Positions 42,064 through 49,965 of a DNA stretch of 64,000 bases are shown piece by piece. The notes under the pieces are model-generated. The model searched no databases and was not told where the DNA came from. It saw nothing but the letters and a program-made list of their open reading frames with translations. The translations under genes and the position numbers were made by a program. Origin of the DNA: Rossellomorea aquimaris (GTDB lineage Bacteria > Bacillota > Bacilli > Bacillales > Fictibacillaceae); NCBI GenBank assembly GCA_020524245.1, contig JAIVLN010000007.1:1-64000 (forward strand), written 5' to 3'. How positions within the stretch are numbered: the first letter of the stretch is position 1; each line of letters begins with the position of its first letter.

Positions 42064-42680
42064 AAGACCATCCCCCTATCCATAAGCGGTTTTCTCACTC
42101 TAGACTTTAACTTTTTCAATTCATTTGGATGTAGGAAGCTCGATAAAAAGCTGGCATCATTTAAAGTGAAACGAATGGAATTTAAATAAAAGTCGTGTAT
42201 GTGCGGTATTTTTAAGGTGTTTCTCCCGATAATCAACGGACTCTGTATATGTTTCTCAATGCAATATGAGAGCTTCCTTAAGTGCTCTTCCTCTACATTT
42301 GTTGTAATTTCAATCGTTTCCACTCTTCTTTTCCCGTAAATGTTTACCCATAGCATGATTGAAGAATAGCTTAGTTTGCCCGGATCCAGATGATGAGAAA
42401 AGATTTTGGACTCTTTTTCGTACCATTGGTTTATTAGTTCATCAATAATAGGATGAGAACGTATGTATAAGTCACCGCTGTCAGGCTTTATTTGTACATA
42501 GTCATCTAACTTATTAAAGATAATATAATTCCTAATATATCCACTTTTTTCAGGGGGGAATTCTGTATATAGTCCTTCATGAATAACCCCCTCCCCCATA
42601 AGAACTGCTATGGCCAAATTCCTTAAAGAGAGCTCTTTCTTTTTCCTTTCCTTCTCACTTTTTCTTTGTGTATTAATCAT
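42060..42680 (-). CDS. Degenerate LAGLIDADG-type homing-endonuclease-like protein
   Basis: The chain has the strand-helix layout of LAGLIDADG_2 enzymes. LAIAVLMGEGVIHEG stands at the first LAGLIDADG helix (the usual lmGDG). The segment IRSHPIIDELINQWYEKESK and SYSSIMLWVNIYGKRR stand where the second helix and its aspartate (lalWymDDG) are expected. GEG replaces GDG and IYG replaces DDG, so the metal ligands appear lost. A DNA-binding or regulatory role without cutting is the likely outcome. It opens the operon under a GGGA-type leader. SD TTGGAGGT is upstream of the ATG. Confidence 0.5.
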   Translation of the reverse strand: MINTQRKSEKERKKKELSLRNLAIAVLMGEGVIHEGLYTEFPPEKSGYIRNYIIFNKLDDYVQIKPDSGDLYIRSHPIIDELINQWYEKESKIFSHHLDPGKLSYSSIMLWVNIYGKRRVETIEITTNVEEEHLRKLSYCIEKHIQSPLIIGRNTLKIPHIHDFYLNSIRFTLNDASFLSSFLHPNELKKLKSRVRKPLMDRGMVL

Positions 42681-42702
42681 GCCATTTAACTACCTCCAAA
42701 CG

Positions 42703-42770
42703 TAAAAAACCCAGTACATAGAGAATCTTGGTGGTTTGACCAAAATTTCTTTATGCACTGGGTTTTTCCC
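42703..42770 (-). promoter_or_regulatory. GGGA-type leader attenuator of the 42.7-kb operon
   Basis: On the minus strand TATAAATGGGAAAAACCC begins the leader. AACCCAGTACAT (plus 42708-42719) pairs with ATGCACTGGGTT (42753-42764) with one mismatch. The loop holds a nested TTTTGGTC/GACCAAAA-like stem, T6 follows, and then the SD of the 42680 gene. GGG (42770-42768) can pair with the CCC arm (42762-42760). Confidence 0.7.
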
Positions 42771-43370
42771 ATTTATATTCTTTTAACGTAAATTTTCCAT
42801 TCAAGATAAGAAAACTATATCATTTGCTGGTTTTATTTTCAAGTTGACCTAGATGTATTATTAAACGTTTTCTTACTCTTTACCCAATCAAGCTCTTTAT
42901 ATGTAAAAGTAACAGAAAGAATGAAATGTAAAAACTACCCAAGCATAAAGTATATCCAGGTAAAAATAAAAAAGATACAGATAAAATAAAGTGATTTTTA
43001 AATGGAGCCTTATCTCAAAACAGACAAGGGATCCGGGAGTTTTTCACTATTTCTAATTTAAATTTTCCACTTTTCAAGAACATTGACTTTCAAGTGTTCA
43101 CAACTCACAGGGATGGATCAAAAGTATTCACATAATAAACAGAATCATTAATTGAGAATCCACAATTCACAGATAAACTAACAAACTTACAGGAATTATT
43201 AGTTCGTGTTTTGCAGAATTAGTTAGATTAATTGCAAAATTCACTGGAAGAATTGCAGAATTTCTTTTGAAAAAAGCACAAAAAAATAAGCCTGGAGTGG
43301 CTCCAGACTTATTGAGGGTAACTTATATAACGACGAATAAGCCCTGTAATTTAGTGTTTTTTACAAGGCT
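42771..43370. other. Intergenic region, 600 bp, with origin-like direct repeats
   Basis: No convincing gene is seen. 43005-43280 contains A+T-rich sequence with repeated words such as AATTCACAG, TTCACA and TTGCAGAATT (43212, 43252). It lies just downstream of the putative rep gene, where a plasmid origin could sit. Terminator hairpins occupy 43286-43312 and the rep 3' end. Confidence 0.4.
43280..43313 (-). terminator. Terminator hairpin downstream of the rep-like gene
   Basis: AATAAG-CTGGAG pairs with CTCCAG-CTTATT (43286-43312), followed on the minus strand by T7. A second hairpin (AAGCCTTGTAA/TTACAGGGCTT) overlaps the rep stop codon. Confidence 0.75.
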
Positions 43371-44489
43371 TTAGCTTTTCAGTTCTGTATGAAACAGTTT
43401 TGCTATTTTAGGTTGTTTTTGCGTAATCTCATGCTCCTTAGCAATCGCTAATATAACATCATTTCGATCAAGCGATTTCACTAATGCATGTGTTTCCTTT
43501 CGGAACAGCTTTCTTGAGTATTTACCAAGGCTATCGATTCTCTTGGATTTCTGTTGATCACGCGTAGTAAGTAGGTCCATGACATTAAGGAAACACTTTT
43601 CTAATATGTCATCACGTTTAGTTTGGGGTTCTAGATACTTGATCACATCCACTGACTCTTGTTTGAATGCACCTATAATATCGTCCACATCATCCTTAGT
43701 AGCACGGTGATTGAAACCTTCCAGTATGTATGTAAGTTCTTTTTTCATTTTGCCGAGTAGGTTTGTTATTCGCGGATCCTCTTCTTGTTGGATGAAAGAC
43801 TTTTTCAATTTGACTATATAACGCCTCGTAACAATCTGATATCCACGTTTAATTTCTTCTGTAACATCAAATGAAAACAATGGTCTCAACAATTCAGCAT
43901 ATTCACGTACCTTAATAGCGGTCTTATTAAGTACTGTTTTTAAGTGAGCCATATTATATGGCAAGGTTGAATTTATATCATTGTTACTGGTTATAGCAGT
44001 TCTGAAGCGGTTAAATAAAGATAGTAAAAACATTATCCCTTTTGAGTTAGACCGACGAACTAGTTCCTTTAGGATGTTTGTTTCAAACAGGAAGTGAGGT
44101 ACCCGGAAGTAGTTTAAGTCTTCTTTTCTCTCAGGGTTGTTGAATCGTTCATAATGACTAATTTCTATCACGGTTCTATTCTGGATGATCTTATCTTGTA
44201 TGTAGTTATTACCTTCAAGGTATCTCATGCCGCAGCAGAGTGTAGATATAGGGATATCGAGCTTATCGGACCAGCTCTTCATACTATATTCACCAACGAT
44301 ACCTCTCTCGTTACATTCAGAAAGCAAAGTCAAATATACCGTTAATGCTGAAGAGGGCACACGAATAGTAGATTCTTTAAATATAAGGTCAAGATTGTCA
44401 TAGATTTGTTTAGGGAATTTAAAACCTCTTACCTTCAAACTTGACTTAGGTTGATTGTAATTGGGTATTAATGTTGACGCTGCAGACAT
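43371..44489 (-). CDS. Putative plasmid replication initiator (372 aa)
   Basis: Residues 36-112 read as a winged helix (SSALTVYLTLLSECNERG, WSDKLDIPISTLCCGMRYLE), a pattern found in DnaD- and Rep-type initiators. The remainder is basic and helical with KRGYQIVTRRYIVKLKKS near the middle. No precise family could be named. The context supports the call. It has a long leader (to 45142), an antisense RNA over that leader, an attenuator, direct repeats downstream and a TubRZY partition block upstream. SD AAGAGGTGAG precedes the ATG. Alternatives include a general DNA-binding regulator. Confidence 0.5.
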   Translation of the reverse strand: MSAASTLIPNYNQPKSSLKVRGFKFPKQIYDNLDLIFKESTIRVPSSALTVYLTLLSECNERGIVGEYSMKSWSDKLDIPISTLCCGMRYLEGNNYIQDKIIQNRTVIEISHYERFNNPERKEDLNYFRVPHFLFETNILKELVRRSNSKGIMFLLSLFNRFRTAITSNNDINSTLPYNMAHLKTVLNKTAIKVREYAELLRPLFSFDVTEEIKRGYQIVTRRYIVKLKKSFIQQEEDPRITNLLGKMKKELTYILEGFNHRATKDDVDDIIGAFKQESVDVIKYLEPQTKRDDILEKCFLNVMDLLTTRDQQKSKRIDSLGKYSRKLFRKETHALVKSLDRNDVILAIAKEHEITQKQPKIAKLFHTELKS

Positions 44490-44577
44490 GATCTCACCTC
44501 TTTTCTATATAGGCATCCCATGTCCTTAAACTAGTAAATTATTTAACTAGAACCCTACTATACGTTACGTAAATCCC

Positions 44578-44606
44578 TTGCCATTCAATTGAATAGCTAG
44601 TATAAT
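44578..44606 (+). promoter_or_regulatory. Promoter of the antisense RNA
   Basis: TTGCCA (44578-44583), a 17-base spacer and TATAAT (44601-44606) match the sigma-A consensus well. The promoter faces away from rep and drives transcription into its leader. Confidence 0.75.
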
Positions 44607-44612
44607 AAAAGG

Positions 44613-44774
44613 GTATAAAAAGGACATACGGGTTGCGTCCCAACATTTTCGATTTTTTCGAAAAAACAGGCCAGCTCTAAAATAATATTTGTTGTTTGGT
44701 TTGTACTGAACAGCATTTCTCTTGGTCGAGAAAAATCCTTTTTAACTTCCGCTGCAACGGAGGTTATTTTTTTT
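44613..44774 (+). ncRNA. Candidate antisense (ctRNA) regulator of the rep leader, about 160 nt
   Basis: Predicted from the promoter at 44578-44606 to a terminator. The terminator stem is AACTTCCG (44744-44751) with CGGAGGTT (44758-44765), followed by T8. The transcript carries an internal palindrome (GATTTTTTCGAAAAAAC, 44651-44667). It lies opposite the 5' leader of the minus-strand rep-like gene, 120-290 bases before its ATG. Antisense control of rep mRNA elongation or translation is the known mechanism in pAMbeta1/pIP501-type and other plasmids. The sequence shows the arrangement; the mechanism is inferred. Confidence 0.65.
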
Positions 44775-44793
44775 GCGCTTTTTTACAAAAGAA

Positions 44794-44838
44794 CTAAAAA
44801 ACGCACAACCCCTATTTTTAAGAAAAAGAGTGTGCGTT
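44794..44838 (-). terminator. Attenuator in the rep leader
   Basis: AACGCACA (44800-44807) pairs with TGTGCGTT (44831-44838); on the minus strand T5-6 follows. It lies between the GGGA leader (45142) and the ctRNA target, so it could stop rep mRNA early. Confidence 0.65.
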
Positions 44839-45079
44839 AAAGAATATGTATTTAGGTATATTAAGATAAACTACACCAATTTACATTTAGTTAGCACAAA
44901 CTCTGTTTAAATACATGTGGAAGATCATCATAAGTACATGAAGAACTCTACACATGTGAAATTGCTACAAATGGATAGACTTATCCCATAGCAATTCATT
45001 GACTCTAAATAAGGGCACTTTTATGATATCTTTTTTCCAAGACGATTTCAAGACTAATTCGACACCATATGTCAATAAA

Positions 45080-45142
45080 CCAAAAAACCCCAGGACCAAT
45101 AAACGGATATATATATCCAAAATATTAGTCCTGGGGCGTCCC
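45080..45142 (-). promoter_or_regulatory. GGGA-type leader upstream of the rep-like gene
   Basis: On the minus strand AATGGGACGCCCC begins the leader. CCCCAGGAC (plus 45088-45096) pairs with GTCCTGGGG (45128-45136), a nested perfect palindrome GGATATATATATCC lies at 45105-45118, and T6 follows. The next minus-strand gene is rep (starts 44489), with no gene between. Confidence 0.65.
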
Positions 45143-45235
45143 ATTAGATATCCAATTAATTTCTAAAAAAGTGTACCATCTGTTGGATATATTTACAACT
45201 ACCAAATGGTTTCCCTTTGCTAATTAATACTTGCA

Positions 45236-45357
45236 TTGCTAACATCATTCTTATAAAATAAAATTACAATTTAATCAATATTAGTTGCACAACCTTTTTC
45301 TAATATTGACTCAATAAGGCAGAGGAATCGTCATCCATAATGGGTGGCGATTTTTCG
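45236..45357 (+). ncRNA. Possible short plus-strand RNA
   Basis: TTGCTA (45236-45241), 17 bases and TAAAAT (45259-45264) could be a promoter. A terminator-like ATCGtCAtCC/GGgTGgCGAT stem (45328-45353) with T5 follows about 70 bases later. It overlaps the divergent region upstream of the small membrane-protein gene. The call rests only on these two elements. Confidence 0.3.
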
Positions 45358-45400
45358 TTGCATAAAAAAGAGCTTCTTTCTCTATGAAAGAGCCCTTCTT

Positions 45401-45508
45401 TTACAATATTACCGCTACTATTATTCCTCCAATAATGCTTACGATCCCTACACCTACCATAAACGTATCAGTAGCTCGCTTCGTCTCTTTGTTCATTAGT
45501 CCAATCAT
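45401..45508 (-). CDS. Very small membrane peptide (35 aa)
   Basis: The ATG at 45508 follows AGGAGG by seven bases. The peptide begins MIGLMNKETKRATD and ends in one hydrophobic helix (VGVGIVSIIGGIIVAVIL). A stem with T run (GCTCTTTC/GAAAGAAGC, 45370-45395) follows the stop on the minus strand. It lies between the TubY-like gene and the rep leader. It resembles small hydrophobic peptides of toxin or regulatory type, but no antitoxin is seen. Function unknown. Confidence 0.65.
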   Translation of the reverse strand: MIGLMNKETKRATDTFMVGVGIVSIIGGIIVAVIL

Positions 45509-45617
45509 ATATTGATTCCTCCTATGTAAATCGCGCTATATATTAATACCTGTATTATATACACATTATCAGAATATTGCAAATACTTATTTAGGCATGT
45601 TAAAAGCACTCAAAATG

Positions 45618-46568
45618 TTATGAGTGCTGGTTTTTATCTTCGGTATTGGTGGTTGGTAGTAATGATAATTTCTCTTTTTCGTCCTCTAAGAACTTTCGTT
45701 TCTCATCAAGATCTATTTTCTGAGTAGCTATCTCTTCTTCTAGCTCCTTAATTTTAACTTGGAGCTCCTCTTTTCTACTTTCCAGAGAACTAATTTCTTT
45801 CTTGTGCTCATCAGCTTCTGTATATGTGTTCTTGCTAACTTCATCAATTGATTCTTGAAGTGCTGCGTTTACATCTACATCTTGCTTTTTAAAGATTGAA
45901 AGAATACCTCCACTGTCTCGTTTAACAGTTTTTTGGAGTGCATAGGATAAGAGATCTTGTTGCCTACGCTCTAATCTTTTATTCTCTTTTCGGCTTTGAT
46001 GGTACTTTATCTCGGTTTCAATTGATTGCATATCACTCTGCAATAGCATTTTCTGATTCTGAAGATCACGGAGTTTAAATTCGTCTTCCATTCTCATCAT
46101 TTGATAATGCATATACATTACGCTATTTTTTACAGCATTCAAGTCTTCGCTACTTGTGTTGGTAGATAATGCACTACTACTGGAACCAGAATTCCTTTCA
46201 TCATAAACCTGGTTTTTCAGACCGAGTAATATTTCTAGATCCGGTATGGTCTTCCCCTCTTGTTCGAGGTAAAGAAAAATCATATGTAACTTAAAAACCC
46301 CATCCAGATTCAAACGATAGAAACGGCCATTTCTTAAAGGTTGGATGTAATGAATTAGAGTTTCATGCCTCAAGTAATTCCTCAATGTTGAGTCATTCTT
46401 TCCAAGGTGTTTAGCTACATCAGGTGTTGAGAGTTCTTCTCTAAAATTCATCTTCAAAAGAAAATCAGGATATAAATTTTCCTTTAAGCTTTCACGCATG
46501 TCTATATACTGTTTTAATTCATCATTCAGGTACTCATCCTCGAGATACTGTTTAATTTCTTGTGCCAT
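45618..46568 (-). CDS. tubY: TubY-like MerR-type regulator with coiled coil
   Basis: The ATG at 46568 follows GAGGAGGGGG. Residues 45-115 contain a winged helix of MerR-like type (STPDVAKHLGKNDSTLRNYL, RNGRFYRLNLDGVFKLHMIF). Residues 145-300 form a long coiled coil (HKKEISSLESRKEELQVKIK). This HTH-plus-coiled-coil layout and the position downstream of TubR/TubZ match TubY, a regulator known from TubZ-type partition modules of large Bacillus plasmids and phage. It may control tubRZ expression or filament dynamics. Confidence 0.65.
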   Translation of the reverse strand: MAQEIKQYLEDEYLNDELKQYIDMRESLKENLYPDFLLKMNFREELSTPDVAKHLGKNDSTLRNYLRHETLIHYIQPLRNGRFYRLNLDGVFKLHMIFLYLEQEGKTIPDLEILLGLKNQVYDERNSGSSSSALSTNTSSEDLNAVKNSVMYMHYQMMRMEDEFKLRDLQNQKMLLQSDMQSIETEIKYHQSRKENKRLERRQQDLLSYALQKTVKRDSGGILSIFKKQDVDVNAALQESIDEVSKNTYTEADEHKKEISSLESRKEELQVKIKELEEEIATQKIDLDEKRKFLEDEKEKLSLLPTTNTEDKNQHS

Positions 46569-46680
46569 AGTCCCCCTCCTCTCCAACGTATATTTGCGCT
46601 ATTTTGCTTTGTAAATTAATAATACAGGCATAAGTCTATATATATCAAGAGTTTCGACGTTTTTTGCTTAAATTAGCCGC

Positions 46681-47130
46681 TAGCGTTACAGGAGTTAATT
46701 TAATTGAACGGATACGCTGAGTAACGCTGTAACTTGGTTTAACCGAAAAACACCTCAGTTAAACTAAACTTAGATGTAAGTGAGCGTTTATGAACGCTAT
46801 TACGTACAAAATTGGATTAAATTATAAGCATTAACGCTAATAGTTTGAAATAACGTAAAAGAATTGTATCTAGCGAAGCTATTAAATAAGGGTGTAATCT
46901 AATCTAACTTAATTATTACGTTAAACAACGCTAGTAACTATTCAGTTGGATTACATTACCGGATGTAGCGTTATAATATAAAAGTAATTCAAGTTAGCGG
47001 GAAATATCGAATTTCATAGGGGTGATTAGGTGCTATGGAGTTCAGGTAAATGGAGAGTAGCGGGCTCAGAACATAAGAATAGCGCAAGCTAACGGGGAGC
47101 TTGCGCTAAAACTTATAATATTTGCGTTAG
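46681..47130. repeat. Repeats AACGCT/AGCGTT between tubZ and tubY
   Basis: AACGCT or its complement occurs at least eight times (for example 46682, 46722, 46781, 46792, 46832, 46927, 46966, 47123), usually followed by -NTA, in both orientations. A perfect inverted repeat TAGCGCAAGCT/AGCTTGCGCTA (47080-47108) is nearby. No gene of any size is convincing in 46569-47158. It may be a binding region for TubY or an origin/centromere. Confidence 0.6.
47080..47108 (-). terminator. Hairpin downstream of tubZ
   Basis: TAGCGCAAGCT (47080-47090) pairs perfectly with AGCTTGCGCTA (47098-47108), giving an 11-base stem with a seven-base loop. The following T content is low, so it may block exonucleases or be a weak terminator. 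Confidence 0.45.
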
Positions 47131-47158
47131 TAGGGGTAACTGAAGGTAACGGAAGGGA

Positions 47159-48667
47159 TTAATCTTCGTCATCATTGAGTAATTCAAGGTCAACGTCATC
47201 AATATCTAGGTATGCACCTTTACCTTCTTTATTAGGTTTAACTTCTTCTTCGTCAAACCCAAACTCCCCAAGATCAAGGTCTAGGTCGTCGGAATCATCA
47301 TCTAAACCAGCTGCAATTGATTGAATGCTATCTTGCTTAAAAGAGATTTTTCGTTGTTTTTCCATAAACTCTTGATATTCATTGACTAATCCTTTTGAAA
47401 GGCGAGTAGGGAGGGCATCAGTTTTGAAAAAGCTGTATGCACTAACTTGGAAATCATTGTTTCCAACCAGATAACCAGAAAACACTGTACCCTTAATAGG
47501 CAATTCTTCAACTACCGCAGCTTTAGTGGAGTCCATAAACCCACTACCAAATGATTTATCTTTTGCAAGAACAGAAAGGAGTCCGGCATGATAAACTTTT
47601 GCAGCCGACATATTTCCTTCTTCATCTTTATTTACAAGGTCCAATGGTTGATGAAAGGCACTGCCTTTAAAAGATTCCATGAACAAATCTTCTAGGTCTT
47701 TCTCATTCGCGACCTCTCTGATATGTTTAGAAAGTTTATTAATAGATAAGCATCCTTTGTGTTCTAGAATTGCTCTTCGAAAGTCCTCTTTATCAAAAGT
47801 AACTGAAGTTCCACCGCCAGTTGTAGCTGTATTTAGCTCATGAATAACGTCGCGAATCTGTCGGTTGGCATAATCTCTAAAATTATCTACTTTGAGGCCA
47901 ACACGGTCTTTCTCTTCTAATTGTGCAAATTCATCATAGAAGTGTTGGTTATCTGCAAAGATGGTGAACGCTACGCCTTTCATTGGATCCTTAGTAATTT
48001 TCCAAATTTGTTGTGTGAACTCATTTACTTGTCTAAGAACATCTGGACCATCAGCACGGACTGGAAGAGTGACTACAATTCCAAGCTTAACGTGTTTAGG
48101 GTGTTCTTCAGCATTCTTAATCGCTTTAAGGGTAAATCTTTTGAAATTCTTTTTGTATTCAATAGGAGCCATGTTGTCTTTATTTGCTTGTAGATTTTGA
48201 AATGCTTCTGTTTGCTGAAGCTTTTTAAATTCTTCTTGAATAATCGGTTTGTTGTAGTGTTCATTAAATTCATTAATTGCTTTAATAATGGTTGATGTTC
48301 CAGTTCCGCCACCAAGACCAGCAAAGAAGAGTACAAGGTCATCCACTGGACGTACACGGTCAGTAATAAATCTTTTTAGTTTGTCTTTAGCCTCTTCATT
48401 TGTTTCCAATACACGAATGGCTCTTTCAGGATTTTTTCCAAGACCACCAAGTGCTAGTGATACTTGATTGTTTTTAGGTATGTACTTAAGTTCCTTTAGA
48501 TCACCATCATTACTGTTTAGTGCCAGGCAGTTATATACTTGAGTGTTATCTTCGTGCCTTCTTAGTTCAGCAAATTTATCAACCATTCTTGTACCGGCTT
48601 GTCCAAAACCTACCATCGTCATGTTAATCGCAGGGGGATTACTAGTAAATTTACGCTTTGCTTCCAT
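47159..48667 (-). CDS. tubZ: TubZ plasmid-segregation tubulin/FtsZ-like GTPase
   Basis: The protein has the Rossmann start MTMVGFGQAGTRMVDKF (17-33) and the nucleotide-binding tubulin signature FFAGLGGGTGTSTIIK (114-129, with GGGTGTS at 119-125). The C-terminal 60 residues form an acidic tail (DDDSDDLDLDLGEFGFDEEE), which in TubZ contacts TubR. TubZ forms treadmilling filaments that pull TubR-bound plasmid copies to cell poles. SD AAAGGAGG precedes the ATG. It overlaps the TubR gene by 17 bases, typical of the tubRZ operon. Confidence 0.9.
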   Translation of the reverse strand: MEAKRKFTSNPPAINMTMVGFGQAGTRMVDKFAELRRHEDNTQVYNCLALNSNDGDLKELKYIPKNNQVSLALGGLGKNPERAIRVLETNEEAKDKLKRFITDRVRPVDDLVLFFAGLGGGTGTSTIIKAINEFNEHYNKPIIQEEFKKLQQTEAFQNLQANKDNMAPIEYKKNFKRFTLKAIKNAEEHPKHVKLGIVVTLPVRADGPDVLRQVNEFTQQIWKITKDPMKGVAFTIFADNQHFYDEFAQLEEKDRVGLKVDNFRDYANRQIRDVIHELNTATTGGGTSVTFDKEDFRRAILEHKGCLSINKLSKHIREVANEKDLEDLFMESFKGSAFHQPLDLVNKDEEGNMSAAKVYHAGLLSVLAKDKSFGSGFMDSTKAAVVEELPIKGTVFSGYLVGNNDFQVSAYSFFKTDALPTRLSKGLVNEYQEFMEKQRKISFKQDSIQSIAAGLDDDSDDLDLDLGEFGFDEEEVKPNKEGKGAYLDIDDVDLELLNDDED

Positions 48668-49106
48668 TTGCTTTTTCCTCCTTTATCCAAGTCACAATAC
48701 AGTTTAGTACTTGTTGGCCTCTTATCGTTAAGCGAAGAAACTTATGAGGTGTTAGACGTTTCGCTTCTATAAGTGACATTTTTTCAAGGGTGTTAACTGT
48801 GCGTTCAGCAAGTTTACGATCAATGGTTCCTTTTGTGATTTCATAAGTGGTTGAAGCTTTGTTTTTAACGCGAACACGTTTCTGCAACGTAACATTCTCA
48901 CAAAGATCTTTAATTGTAATGCTTCCAAGATATGAAGATACTTCATCGTTATCCTGGAGTCTATCATCTTGTAAACCACTATGTTTCATTTGAGAAACTC
49001 CAATGAACTTTAGTACTTTCCAAAGTGCATCGTCGCTTTTTACAAGGTGTGCAAACATCTGAGTTACTTCAAGATCAAATTCCAAATCCTTATATGGTGA
49101 ACCCAA
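48651..49106 (-). CDS. tubR: TubR-like winged-helix DNA-binding protein
   Basis: At 151 residues it is a compact winged-helix protein (SKNLEKMSLIEAKRLTPHKF at the C-terminal helix, TTYEITKGTIDRKLAERT). The position directly upstream of tubZ on the same strand is where TubR belongs; TubR proteins bind tubC and autoregulate. TTG at 49106 follows GGGGGG by about nine bases. Sequence similarity between TubR families is low, so the call depends on context. Confidence 0.75.
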   Translation of the reverse strand: MGSPYKDLEFDLEVTQMFAHLVKSDDALWKVLKFIGVSQMKHSGLQDDRLQDNDEVSSYLGSITIKDLCENVTLQKRVRVKNKASTTYEITKGTIDRKLAERTVNTLEKMSLIEAKRLTPHKFLRLTIRGQQVLNCIVTWIKEEKANGSKA

Positions 49107-49161
49107 CGCAACTAACCCCCCTTATTAGCAATAATTAGCAATTTCCTATGTTAATAAAGTC

Positions 49162-49190
49162 ATAGTATCTGAATTAAGAAACCATGTCAA
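49162..49190 (-). promoter_or_regulatory. Promoter of tubRZ
   Basis: On the minus strand TTGACA (plus 49185-49190), a 17-base spacer and TACTAT (49162-49167). It is followed by the tubR SD and TTG start. The spacer contains ATGGTTTC, similar to the 13-bp repeats, so TubR binding could repress it. Confidence 0.8.
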
Positions 49191-49266
49191 CAAATTACCT
49201 CTATTCTTAGTTTTTTCCAATTACTATTATCTTCAATATCCCATTGTTATCAAGGGTTTCTTAATA

Positions 49267-49533
49267 GTGACCATTATAAGACACCATAATTAATATTAAA
49301 TGCTAGATTAGTAGTTATTTATATGTCAGACGTGGACAAATCATTCGCATGAGCACACATCGACACTAAATTGTGGTTTATTGTAACATTCTGGAGAACA
49401 AATTTTTGAATACAAGTCTAATAGTGTCCCTATTTAGAAACCATTAATAATTGTTGACATAACAGGAAAGTACCATAAATTATACAAAGACAAATAATAA
49501 TGGTGTCTATTTATGGTGACTATAAATGGTGTC
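49267..49533. repeat. tubC (centromere) candidate: 13-bp-period repeats
   Basis: ATGGTGTC, ATGGTGAC and ATGGTGTC occur at 49500, 49513 and 49526, in exact 13-bp register. The inverted GTGACCAT (49267-49274) and GACACCAT (49280-49287) are also 13 bp apart. The array sits upstream of tubR, where centromeres of TubRZ systems lie. The rest of 49291-49499 is A+T rich with additional CCAT words. Confidence 0.65.
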
Positions 49534-49566
49534 GAAATGTAAATGTTCGTATCCACTCCTAATCGC

Positions 49567-49740
49567 ACCATTTTTGCTATGTTTGGCTTAACTTGGTGAT
49601 GCCGCCAGGCTATTTATTTTAGTTGATCCCAGTTAAGTTCCCTTACTTTTAATGATTTTTGGGTAGGATATTCTGTTAACCGCTCTACATACAATCTACC
49701 AAACGGCTCTAAGAGTTTAATAACCAGAAATGTTATACAT
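49567..49740. repeat. Stray Rep_3 iteron-like sites
   Basis: ACCATTTTTGCTATGTTTGG (49567) and ACCAGAAATGTTATACAT (49723) match the 21-bp iterons at 23.3-23.7 kb; a degenerate ACCAAACGGCTCTAAGAG is at 49698. They lie 26 kb from the Rep_3 origin. Initiator binding here could couple the two control regions. Confidence 0.55.
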
Positions 49741-49965
49741 AGGTTCTTTGATAATGGAAGATGTGTATTCGAGTTGTGAAGAACAGCTCTTTTTATTTGT
49801 TGAATATATGGAAAGTCACCAAAATTAGAGGAATTTACGTTCCCGGTCATCAGGTGCCGGTATGTTGGTCCGTTATGTATCCTCGTTAATCCTAGTTAGC
49901 GGAGGTGGTTACCGGGAGGGTACCTGTTGACCGTATGATTTTCTAGGGATTTCGCGGCCTTGCCA

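Noticed and set aside
49454-49459. TTGACA on the plus strand as a promoter
   Set aside because: No -10 at 16-18 bases; the nearest TATACA is too far.
49614-49850. Open reading frame of 78 codons on the minus strand
   Set aside because: It lacks an SD, has no recognisable motif and lies in a region with iteron-like and inverted repeats; it is likely chance.
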